Assembly: GCF_000801105.2 (NCBI RefSeq)
Contig: NC_079514.1
Coordinates: 50,265,372-50,329,371, forward strand
Source: Raphanus sativus
Taxonomy: Eukaryota > Streptophyta > Magnoliopsida > Brassicales > Brassicaceae
DNA length: 64,000 nt
Reading direction: 5' to 3'
A program made the translations under genes and the position numbers. Positions 45,373 to 56,519 of this stretch are shown here, piece by piece; the first letter of the stretch is position 1; each line of letters starts with the position of its first letter. The notes under the pieces are model-generated. The model had not been told where the DNA came from, did no database searches, and saw nothing but the letters and a program-made list of their open reading frames with translations.

Positions 45373-46548
45373 CTATAGGGATGGCTGGAGAGAAGAAAGC
45401 TGCTGAAACTTGAGAACAAACTTATCCACAAAAACACTTTCTTTAACCTTGAGGATCTGGAAGTAGTTCAACTCTTCTTTCTTGACAAACCCTTTAGAGA
45501 GAAGCTCAGAGATGACCATGTTCCTTGGTTTGATTCTCTTCTCCAGACTCAGACCCAAAACAAAAGGGTGCATAGCAACGGCGCTGGCCTTGAGACCAGC
45601 ACTGTTTACAAGGTACTCCATGGTTCCCTTTATCTTCTCATCCGATATCTTCACACAGTTTGGAAATCTCATGAACGCTGCCACGAACTCGTCTCTTGAC
45701 CAACCAAACTGTCGGTACAGCTCAAACTTGTGCTCCACAGTGGACTCACTAACATGAAAGAAAACCAACATAGCATGAACAAAATACATCTTCTTGGGAT
45801 CGAAACCAAAGCTGCGTACTCTGGTTAAGACCTCGTTGAACTTCCTCTCAGAGCAGAAGAACACGAGAGGACCATTTTGGACCAGTCTTCTGATGCTCTG
45901 GTCTTCAACCCCAGCATCTCTACAAAGAGAGAGCCTTGCAGCCAAGTACTTGACAGTGTCCAACGTGAAGATCCAGTACCCGCGTCTCAAACACTTGAGG
46001 ATACTCTCCTTCTCCACAAGTATGCTCTTGAGGGAATCGTAGCAAGGGATGAGCCTGTTGTGCAAGCTAAGGGAGAGCGTGGTGGGACAGTTTGAGATGA
46101 GTTTGGCTGTATCAACGCTGGATAGCCCGATTGAACGGAAAAACAAGAGCTTTGGAGAGAGAACTTGGTCGGGGTTGACTATGAGGATGCTGGGGAATGA
46201 TTTGACGACTCTGGTGATCTGTTCGAAGGTGAAGCCATGGTTCTTGAGGAGAGCGAGGACGGAGTCTGGTCTCTTGGAAGATGAAAGCTTTACGAATCTA
46301 GAACGAGATTTAGCGGATTCCAAGGACAACCCACATGAGTTCACGAGATAGTGTACGGTAAAGGATTTCAAAGGCGGTCTCTTTCTTCTGGCATCCTCTG
46401 TTTTCGTGTCGGAGAGTGAAGAACACAAAAATGTTCTTCTTCTTCTTCTACTACTATTAAGCAGAAACGAGGAAATGGAAGATGAGTGAATCGAAGCAGA
46501 AGAAGAAGATGTCAAGAGAAGGCGTCGGCAATATAACAAACTTGACAT
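45373..46548 (-). CDS. mTERF-family organellar transcription/RNA factor
   Basis: Single exon, 391 aa from the ATG at 46548; the frame is open a little further upstream but only from a GTG. The N-terminus MSSLLYCRRLLLTSSSSASI is a mitochondrial or plastid targeting presequence, followed by an RRRRR stretch. The rest is a series of helical mTERF repeats with the typical Leu/Pro spacing (SFPSILIVNPDQVLSPKLLF, FRSIGLSSVDTAKLISNCPT). mTERF proteins bind organellar DNA or RNA. It sits between APG3 and OEP16-4, where I recall a PPR and a CW-zinc-finger gene in Arabidopsis; it therefore looks transposed into this block. It belongs to the large Brassicaceae mTERF clade that expands by duplication. Confidence 0.9.
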   Translation of the reverse strand: MSSLLYCRRLLLTSSSSASIHSSSISSFLLNSSRRRRRTFLCSSLSDTKTEDARRKRPPLKSFTVHYLVNSCGLSLESAKSRSRFVKLSSSKRPDSVLALLKNHGFTFEQITRVVKSFPSILIVNPDQVLSPKLLFFRSIGLSSVDTAKLISNCPTTLSLSLHNRLIPCYDSLKSILVEKESILKCLRRGYWIFTLDTVKYLAARLSLCRDAGVEDQSIRRLVQNGPLVFFCSERKFNEVLTRVRSFGFDPKKMYFVHAMLVFFHVSESTVEHKFELYRQFGWSRDEFVAAFMRFPNCVKISDEKIKGTMEYLVNSAGLKASAVAMHPFVLGLSLEKRIKPRNMVISELLSKGFVKKEELNYFQILKVKESVFVDKFVLKFQQLSSLQPSL

Positions 46549-46830
46549 GATGTTTGTCTCTCTCTCTATGTTGCTGTCCACTCACAAGTTAGAAGAAAGA
46601 ACCTCGGACGAGGAAAGGCCAGAGAATCCGATCAAAGGAAGGAAGTCCTCTCTAATACACACACACACTCTTATCTCAGGTAACTCTTTCTTATAAGAAA
46701 ACCGAACCAAACCGGAATTAAAATCGGGCCCGGTCTGATTTAATAATATTGGTTAATCAGTTCGAGGGAATACAAAAAAAAAAGAGAGGGTTTTGTATCG
46801 TGGTGGTGGAGGAAGAATAGAGAGAGAGAG

Positions 46831-47810
46831 ATGGAGGAGGAGTTGCTCGCCGGCGTGCCTTGCTCTTCCCGCGCCGTCGAGTCAGTTATCCGCGTTTCCA
46901 CGGTAATTAATTTCTCCTCCAATTCTCTAGAATCTGCTCCCTATCACATTTGCAGATATTCAGATTTTGTGGATGCTCTCAGGCAGGTGGATTATATGGG
47001 TTTTGCGCCGGACCTTATAACGCTCGTAAACTTGGTATTAAATCAATCTCTCTTTTCTTTTTAATTTAAGATTTTAGAGAAAAAACTTTATCGTTGCTGA
47101 TGAGTTAAAGCTGCTTCGTCAGGTTTAAGCGGCGTTTCTCAGGCTTCCTATGTGGTTAGTTAGTAACCCCAATCTCTCTTTAATCTTTTCGTTTTTTTCT
47201 TTCTTCTTCCTGTTGCTGTGTCTCATATCAACTGTTATTCTCTTTTTTTTTTTTTGGTTAGGCCAAATCGATTGGCAGAATCGGGTTTCAATGCGGTAAC
47301 TAAATCTCCCTTCTTTGTTTTTATTGAAGATACTTTGGTTCTAAGTTTTTGAATTACTTTATATGTTATTTGGTTTTGTGGTTGCTTCTCATATTGTGAT
47401 TTGGTATCTAAGTATCAATGATGATAAAAGTCCCATTGTTTTTTTTTTTTTCCTTTTTCTTTTGGTCTTCGTTTCAGGTATAGTGAGTGGTATCTTTACT
47501 ATGACCAACTGTGGGCTTCAAAGATATCGAGGGAAGAGTGATTGGGTTAGGTCCTTAGATTTATGTCTCTCTCTCTCTTTTTTTTTTTTGTTATTTATCA
47601 GTAGAGTAGATCTTTGATTAGTTGGATGGACCCTTTTTTCAGTTGAATGCTTTGATGGGAGGAGCTGTGGCTGGAGCAGCTGTTGCTATTCGGACTAGAA
47701 ACTGGTCTCACGTTGTTACCACCGCTGGTCTCGTCTCTATTTTCAGTGTTTTGGCTAATTCCACCAGAACTGATGATCTACTCAAACAACAACAACAACG
47801 ACAACACTAA
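46831..47810 (+). CDS. OEP164: Outer envelope/PRAT-family pore protein OEP16-4
   Basis: Six exons: 46831-46902, 46983-47034, 47123-47154, 47262-47295, 47478-47545 and 47643-47810, 141 aa; the phases agree throughout. OEP16/PRAT proteins (Tim17/22/23 relatives) form small membrane channels for amino acids or act in organelle import. Glycine-rich transmembrane segments are visible (AGGLYGFCAGP, GRIGFQCGIVSGIFTMTNCG, LMGGAVAGAAVAI, VTTAGLVSIFSVLA), with the conserved GLQRYRGK loop. The start MEEELLAGVPCSS matches the family N-terminus. Divergent from the mTERF gene (283 bp between start codons), so they may share a promoter region. Matches At3g62880. Confidence 0.93.
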
Positions 47811-48543
47811 GGTGTCAATTTCAGAACCCAACTTTTCTCAACTCTAAATGCATCCACATTCCTCATTCACCTGTCAACATTAGGAAACAGTCTTCTTCTA
47901 AGTCTTTGTTCACAGCATTGTTGGTTGCAGGTTTCAGATGAGAGTCCATTCATCAACACACTTGTGTCCTGGAACTGGGACGTGGCAAAATCATTACCGA
48001 ACTCTCTGTTTCACAGACATATTTAGTTGCCTCAACCAGTTGGATGGTCGGTCTCTAGTAGACCCATAATTTTATTGGTATTACCTCTTTGTCTGTAATA
48101 ATATTTGCTAAGAAAAAGAAAGTGAAACTCAAAGAGACGGTCCGAACCAAAAAAAAAAAAACATTATTTGAACCAGTGGATGATTGACGGTCCGAATCAC
48201 ACAACCCAAACATCAAAACTGATACTAGTAAGTCATATGTTCAATTTTTAATAGCTACTTTGTTTTCACTTTTAACAAATCAAAATTAAAGAGGCATTTT
48301 AAAATGAATAATTTGATATATAATAAATTAATATAAATCAGTGTTTCAGTATGCTTGCTAGTATATATTATTGGGCCATCGATTTGGGCTTTTGTATTAA
48401 AAGGCTTTAATAATAAAATAGACATGAATGTTACCACACATTATTGGATCTGTCCTGTCTTGTCCTATATATAAAGTGATAACATTAAACCCTAGTTTCA
48501 GTCTTTGCCGCTCTCCGCCGTCTACCTCCAGTAATCGACAGCA
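47811..48543. other. Intergenic region and eL8 promoter
   Basis: The OEP16-4 3' UTR, then AT-rich DNA. Near the eL8 start are site-II-like TTGGGCC (48373) and a telobox TTAAACCCTAG (48487), the usual pair in plant ribosomal-protein promoters, with a TATA-like TATATATAAAG at about 48466. Confidence 0.6.
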
Positions 48544-49768
<1,225 letters not shown>

Positions 49769-50621
49769 GCAGAGCATCTCATGATGATTATGATTGTTTT
49801 GTTTAGCTGTTTCATGGAATGTTTCGAAACTTTTTGCTATTATTATCGATGTTGCACACTTCAGGATATTATTATGCTGTTTCTGTTAAGACATTTTACT
49901 TATGAGATTATTTTCTTATTTGCTGATCCTTGTTTTCAAATTAAAACAATGAATTAAATCCATTTTTAGAGCTATAATTTGGACAAGTGATAAAAAATGC
50001 TTTAACTTAGTTAAGAGTTGTAATAAGAGCAGCTTGATCTCGTTTTGAAAGAACATGTCTTGTGATAGCTAGCTATGTTACCTAAGCGCCGAGACTAAGT
50101 GAAATCAGCTCTTTTCATTTGTCCTTCACAGCACAGGGCATCTAATGGGTTTCTGATTCACATGTCCAGTTCTTTTTGGGTCTGATTGCATTAGTCATTA
50201 GATATAATGTTATAGGTTAAAAAATGCTAATAACACATTACAAATCCGTTGTCAAAAAAAAAACACACACACACAAATCCATCTCTTCACAGACCCACAA
50301 ATAGGTGAACATCTATCCAAACACCTACCACCAAAGAAAATTAAAGCCCAATCCAGAACACAAAGGGGGACTCTTAATGGACTGCTTTAAACCCAAGTTG
50401 GGTATGGTTTATTTATTTATTTCCACTATAAAAATTAAGTGCTCCTCTTAGAAAAAGAAAGGAAAAATAGAAAAATAAAGTATTATCAAGATCAAATATA
50501 TAACCGCCTCCAGGCTTCTCTCTCTGAAACGCAGTTAGCTAGTTTTCTCTATTCTCTTACCTGGCGACAGTAAATCGAAATAATATGTGAAAGCATATAG
50601 CATACACACCAACGAACGAGC
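49769..50621. other. Intergenic region between eL8 and the hydrolase
   Basis: Holds the eL8 3' UTR and the hydrolase promoter and leader, with a short (CA)n run near 50270. No additional gene seen. Confidence 0.5.
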
Positions 50622-53538
50622 ATGACGATGAAGTTAAAGTTTGATTACCATGAGGTCTCTCTCTCTTCGGATCCTTGATCACTTTTCTTACTATGATCTC
50701 TCTATATATCAGAAAACATAATTAACATTTTTCTTGTTTACTACTGCACAGGAATATATAAGAAACTTTGAGTTGTTCGCTTGCAGATGGGTTCCATCTT
50801 CTTCTCCTCCTAAAGCTCTCATCTTCCTCTGCCATGGTAACATCTTATTCTTCTCCTTGTTCATGAATCATCTATTAATATTTGTTTTAAGTTCATCAAC
50901 TACCTTAGTTTATAATTTTTTAAATTATTTAATCCCAAATAAAATAAAATAAAAGAAGAAAATTGAATCAATGTGCTGCAGGCTATGGGATGGAGTGCAG
51001 TGTCTTCATGAGAGGTATTTAATTATCATCCTTTAATGCTCTCCTTTCTCCACAGTTTACCCAAAAGAAAACCAAAAAACAAATTAAGAAATAATCTTAA
51101 TTAGACCATTAATTCAAACATGTGTGTTATACATATGGTCTGATTATTTGATTGAATTAGTATCGTAGTTAATTAAGAGCTACACTCAGTAGAAAATATC
51201 TGATCTCTTGTCCAAGTTATGTTTGTTTGTTTGTTTTAATATGTCGAGTGTTTGTTACACCGACATGCATGCAGATCGGATTTATATTAACTAATCATCA
51301 GCGATTTGTGTGGTAATCCATGATTTTTCTTTTCCCTTGAATTCAAACTTGAATATAGTATCTATTCTACCATGTATTTATAATTGATTGCAGATCCGAT
51401 CTCTATTGGTGGAACCTTTTGTTAATTGTTTTTGTTTTATTAGTGAGTTTATTGAAAAGAATAGGAAAAAAATTGTCTATATCGTATAAAGTGGACGATT
51501 ACAATATACTATGGAAAATCGTGAAAGATAATGACACTCATTTTCTAAGCAGCAGATAGAAAGAAATTTATTTATAACAAAAGCTGTTGTTGGTTGCAGA
51601 GGTATGACCAATTACACCATTGTCTGTTTCGTACTTATGATTTGGTCCTTGTTATTCATCTACATTCTCCACGTGTTTCTTTGACCCCATCTTGACATCT
51701 AATATATTATTTTATCCCTTAATTTTGGGGAAACGTTAGCTCTATCCTCATCTTTCTCTTTTATGATTTGCTCTAATTTATGGTGGTGACCGAGCGTTAG
51801 TATAGTAGATAATAAAAAATAATCATAGTTTTAATTAGTAAAAGGTTATGGAGGTATGGTCATGGTGTCTCTAATTGTATCCAATAATGATCAACGTGAT
51901 CGTATACCTAACAGTAGAAGTTAATAAGTTATTGGCAAGAAACAAATCTCAAGAGGATATAATAGAGTCCCCACGGATCTAAATATTTAGTTCCGTTTCT
52001 CTCAGCCCTTTGCACAACGAGAAACTCGTGACCGGCCTTAATTGATTGTCGTCTTTGACAACTAATCATGTTTTTGAATATCTGCCTCATTAAATTTTTA
52101 TGTACAAAATATAATAATTGCTTCTCTCTGCCAACATAGAGGTGATCGCAGACATTGCTTTACTTTCTACTGTTTGAGTTAAAGACACATTAATCACACT
52201 ATAGTTTATAATAAATTATATACAAATGAAGAAGAAAACAAAAAAGTAGTTAGGCATGGATTAAGTTATTTTGAAAAAAGTTGATCAGTGAATGATCACA
52301 TTGTTTATGTTTGAATTAGAATGCGGGATACGTCTGGCTTTAGCAGGATATGCGGTATTTGGAATGGACTACGAAGGTCATGGTCGATCCAAAGGAGCTC
52401 GTTGTTACATCAAGAAGTTTAGTAACATAGTAAACGACTGCTACGACTATTACACTTCGATCTCTGGTACCTTAAATAATAACTACTATTCTTGCATCAT
52501 CTCTGTCACCATACTCTATCCATATAACACTTGACTTTTGGGTGCTTAAAGCGCGAGAAGAATACAAAGAAAAAGGCAGATTCTTGTATGGAGAATCCAT
52601 GGGAGGTGCGGTTGCTTTGTTGCTTCACAAGAGAGATCCTTCTTTCTGGAATGCTGCCCTTCTCGTTGCTCCTATGTGTAAGGTAATGTGTCACGTTTCT
52701 TCTACTCATCTTTATCATTAATCATTGCTTGCTTAATAAACAAATCCCTTTGATTATAAAACAAGACTTGTTAGCATTTAGTCAAAAAAAAAAGAAGACT
52801 TGTTAGCATTTAATTACCTAGTTAAGCGTGTGTTTATACGAGCAGATATCAGAGAAGGCAAAACCACATCCAGTAGTGATTAATCTACTAACGAGAGTGG
52901 AAGAGATTATACCAAAATGGAAGATCGTCCCCACCAAAGATGTTATCGATGCTGCCTTCAAAGATCCGGTCAAGCGCGAAGAGGTATAATCCAAACCAAA
53001 ACGAATTAATTGAGACCAAAGTAAATGTCCTTATTAAAACATGGTTCCTAAAATGTAGATAAGGAACAACAAGCTGATATATCAAGACAAACCAAGACTC
53101 AAAACAGCACTTGAGATGCTTAGAACGAGCATGAACCTCGAAGACAGTCTCCACGAGATCACATTACCCTTCCTTGTTCTTCACGGTGAAGCAGACATAT
53201 TGACCGATCCAGAGATTAGCAAAGCCCTGTTCGAGAAAGCAAGCTCACGTGACAAAACCATTAAACTTTATCCAGGGATGTGGCATGGGTTGACTTCTGG
53301 TGAGCCTGACGCCAACGTTGACCTCGTTTTTGCTGACATCATTACTTGGCTTGATGATCGTACCGGCGACTCCGCTTCTCTCACTGTCACTCCGGTTCGT
53401 CGAGATGTCATCTCAAACGTACAAAAGGTCGTGGAAGGCGCTTGTAACGATCGAGGGAAACCTAAACGGCAGTATGCTAGTCTGCTTTGTGGGTTAAACG
53501 GTGGTGGACGCCGTTTGGTCCATCGATCTTCTATGTAA
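50622..53538 (+). CDS. Monoacylglycerol-lipase-like alpha/beta hydrolase
   Basis: Seven exons: 50622-50654, 50752-50836, 50982-51014, 52320-52466, 52552-52682, 52846-52983 and 53059-53538, 348 aa. Family members release glycerol and fatty acid from monoacylglycerols or hydrolyse related esters in the cytosol. Visible motifs: the HGYGM oxyanion loop, GMDYEGHGRSKG, nucleophile Ser in GESMGG, Asp in HGEADILTDPE and His in MWHGLTSGE, a complete triad. The third intron is unusually long (1305 bp). Exon 2 reads EYIRNFELFACRW, about three residues shorter than I recall for Arabidopsis At3g62860. The C-terminal extension GLNGGGRRLVHRSSM is typical of this subgroup. Confidence 0.93.
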
Positions 53539-54061
53539 TAAACAAACAGAGGATAATCTGTTTCTTGTGTTCATTTTGTATTAGTCCTTGCTCTAGGACC
53601 TACTTGATAATATCAGGGTCTTAAAATAAAATGATTTAGTATCTAAGCTTAATTATATAAGTATTAATTTTAATAAAATTTAGTTACTTGATTAAAATAT
53701 AATATTTAAATAATATTTAAAACAAAATTAAACCGCCATATTTATAAACACATGATGAAAATATTTTCAAAGATGCGTAAAAGTTTATTTTTTGTCTCTT
53801 TTTTTATTTGATGAGATATTTTTTGGTATCTGTTCTATAACTATTTTTTGTTACTATAAATTACATAAAATTATTGTCAAGAAACACAAAGTAGCTGCAC
53901 ATTGTGCAAGTTAGATACGGGTGTTTCTATATGGGATTGAATACTAAAAAGAATTGCTAGCTAAATACATCAAAATACATAGGAAATAATATCAAATGAA
54001 TAAAACAAAAGTATAATAGTGTGAAAAGCCAAAATCTTTGGATAATCCAAGAGGATCGACA
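53539..54061. other. 3' flank of the hydrolase gene
   Basis: Probable 3' UTR followed by AT-rich DNA. Nothing else recognised. Confidence 0.45.
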
Positions 54062-54763
54062 TTAGAACATCTCCAAAAGACACTCTATAATTTCAGATAT
54101 GAAGTTTTTTACTTAAAAAAAACTTCAAAATAATAGTAAAATTTCAAATATAAAGTGTTATTACTCAAAAATTCACATTTGAAGTTTCATATTTTTCATT
54201 GCATTTTGATCCTTACAGTTACATATTATATTTATGATTCTTAAATATTTTTCTTTTAATATTTTTAATCCTTCAAAATTATATAACTCATAAATATTTC
54301 AAATTTTCTTCTATAATTTTAACTTTTACAAATAAAATTAAATAACATTTTAAAATAAGTTTTTTTTTCAAAACTAAATTTAGATAACAACAATATTAGA
54401 AAAACTTAACAAATGCACTAATTGATCATATATAGAAATATTACGAAAATAGTTCTACAGAATAATATAGTATTTTACTTGTAATTTAATATTTAATTAT
54501 GTATTTCTATGTAAAATTTTATATTTTAATGTATTATTTTATTAATTAATAATTCTGTAAGATTATATATATATATGCTATTTATTAATAAAGTTTTATG
54601 AGTTTAAATTAAGTATCATAAATATAAAGTTTATGATGTAACATATAAATTCTTTTGAAGTTCAGTTTGAAGTTTTGATTTTGTAGAAGACTAGTGTAAA
54701 ATTTTAAATATGAAGTTTTGCAAACTTCAGAATAGTCTTTTTTTTTTTTTTTAGATGCTCTTA
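54062..54763. mobile_element. Harbinger/Tourist-like MITE with TTA target duplication
   Basis: TTA at 54062-54064 and 54761-54763 flanks a 696-bp body starting GAACATCTCCAAAAGAC and, from the other end, GAGCATCTAAAAAAAA. Inside, the left arm (TTTCAGATATGAAGTTTT) and right arm (TTTTAAATATGAAGTTTT) repeat related ATATGAAGTTT motifs. AT-rich and non-coding. Confidence 0.7.
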
Positions 54764-55055
54764 GTGTAACCGGCTATCATAGCTTATCCCTTGAATTTGG
54801 GCCTTAATCCCATTTGTGCAATGCTATGGAGGCCGAATAGTTATGTGGGCTATAGATACATCCCCTCTTTTAACCGCCATGTGACTCTCAACGCTCGTTC
54901 TCGTCTCTCGACTGCTCCGAGATTTAGCTGGTAAAAACCCTAATTTCTTGGATCTGCTTTTCCTATTGATAGTTTCTTCATTCATCGTCTTCCCACTCGA
55001 ATCCTTTGCAGGTTTAAGACTAGTCTTCGGAGAATTTGTTGAGCTGCAAGCGAAT
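54764..55055. promoter_or_regulatory. SmD2 promoter and leader
   Basis: A short region with GGGCC/GGGCTT site-II-like motifs (TTTGGGCC near 54797, GTGGGCT near 54845) and AAAACCCTAA (telobox) at 54935, the pattern expected for housekeeping plant genes. A leader intron ending GCAG at 55010 is plausible. Confidence 0.5.
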
Positions 55056-55908
55056 ATGAGGTATTCTACTATACCCCTAGTGTTCTTCGCTTCGTCTCTG
55101 CTAATTTTATATTTCTTAATTCGATCCAAGATTTTTCTCTCTAACACTCTGATTTTTTGGTTTCGTATTTGCAGTAGGCCAATGGAAGAGGATACCAACG
55201 TAAGTAGACTCTCTCTCTCTCTCTTTTACTGATTTCTCGAAGCTCCTTTATCTTATAGAAATCCTAATTCGCTAGTGTTTGTATTGTTATGTATCCTCTA
55301 GAGGTTATGCTAGTTGAATAGAGACACTGTTCTGAGAATTGTCTTGTTTGATTTCTTTTTTGTTTATCTCTCAGAGATTTGCCATAGAGTTTTAGCTCTG
55401 TGAATGTTGCTGGTTTTGTTATTCTCTTCTACTTGAGATGTTATTAAGAAGACGATTTTTGTGTTGGTTGATACGATACTCCTTAGAGATATCAAAGTTC
55501 TCATTAGCTCTTCTTCTATATGTACTTTGATTAGCAGGGAAAGACGGAGGAGGAGGAGTTCAACACGGGACCCCTTTCTGTTCTGATGATGAGTGTCAAG
55601 AACAACACTCAGGTGCTCATCAATTGCCGCAACAACAGGAAACTCCTTGGTCGTGTTAGAGCTTTTGACAGGCACTGCAACATGGTCCTGGAAAACGTCA
55701 GAGAAATGTGGACCGAGGTATAAACTTCTTTTGGTATATGCTCTCTGTTTATCTAGATTTTTTCGTTTCTTACAATGGTTTCTTTTTTTAGGTACCTAAA
55801 ACTGGCAAAGGAAAGAAGAAAGCTCTTCCTGTCAACAGAGACCGCTTCATCAGCAAGATGTTTCTCCGTGGTGACTCTGTCATTATCGTCCTCAGGAACC
55901 CCAAGTGA
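55056..55908 (+). CDS. SMD2: Spliceosomal core protein SmD2
   Basis: Four exons: 55056-55060, 55175-55199, 55538-55717 and 55792-55908, 108 aa. SmD2 is one of seven Sm proteins forming the ring on U1, U2, U4 and U5 snRNAs (and the minor U11, U12 and U4atac). The Sm1 motif ([40 protein letters not shown]) and Sm2 motif ([15 protein letters not shown]) are complete. A basic [13 protein letters not shown] loop lies between them. The start codon is in a 5-base exon portion, so the first codons depend on correct splicing. Matches At3g62840. Confidence 0.96.
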
Positions 55909-56519
55909 GAGCTTCAGAGAGAGATGTCGCTGTTTGTACTTGTTTCTTCTCGTCAAATTCTAATTGTTGCATCGACGGAGATAATCTTTGAGTATCAGTC
56001 TTAAATCTAGTCTTTCCCTTGTATTTTTCACTTGTGTTTTTGCCTATCTCTTTTGAGTAATATGCAACGTTGAGTATTGCCCCTAAACTAACCCTAGACT
56101 AAGTAATTGCAAAAATATACAATAGACTACTGGTCTCAGACTCAGTATATACTTATCTCTGTCATTCACTGTTCTATTCCTCCAGGTAAAACGTCCTTGA
56201 TTTCGAGTCTAAAATCTACTATTGTCTTCTTGTTGCCTCAAACGCAGCTATATGCAATGCCCACTAAACTTTGTAATTGCAAAAGACAAAAGTATTTCTT
56301 AAACTGTAGTAAGTTTCTTAAACTGTAGTGAGGTCCATGAATATAGTAAAAGGCACCATACTCTTACTCTACGTTACACCAATATAATATCAAAACAGAT
56401 GAAAATCAAAAACAAAATAATTTGGAAGAAACGAAGCTCTCTTCTCTCCACATTGTAGCTGCAAGCAAGCATTGCCATTAACCAAGCCGCAATGGCCGCT
56501 ACTTGCAACTGCCTTTTGC
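55909..56519. other. Convergent 3' ends of SmD2 and UXS2
   Basis: Holds both 3' UTRs. A small direct repeat TTTCTTAAACTGTAGT occurs at about 56295 and 56312. No gene seen. Confidence 0.5.
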
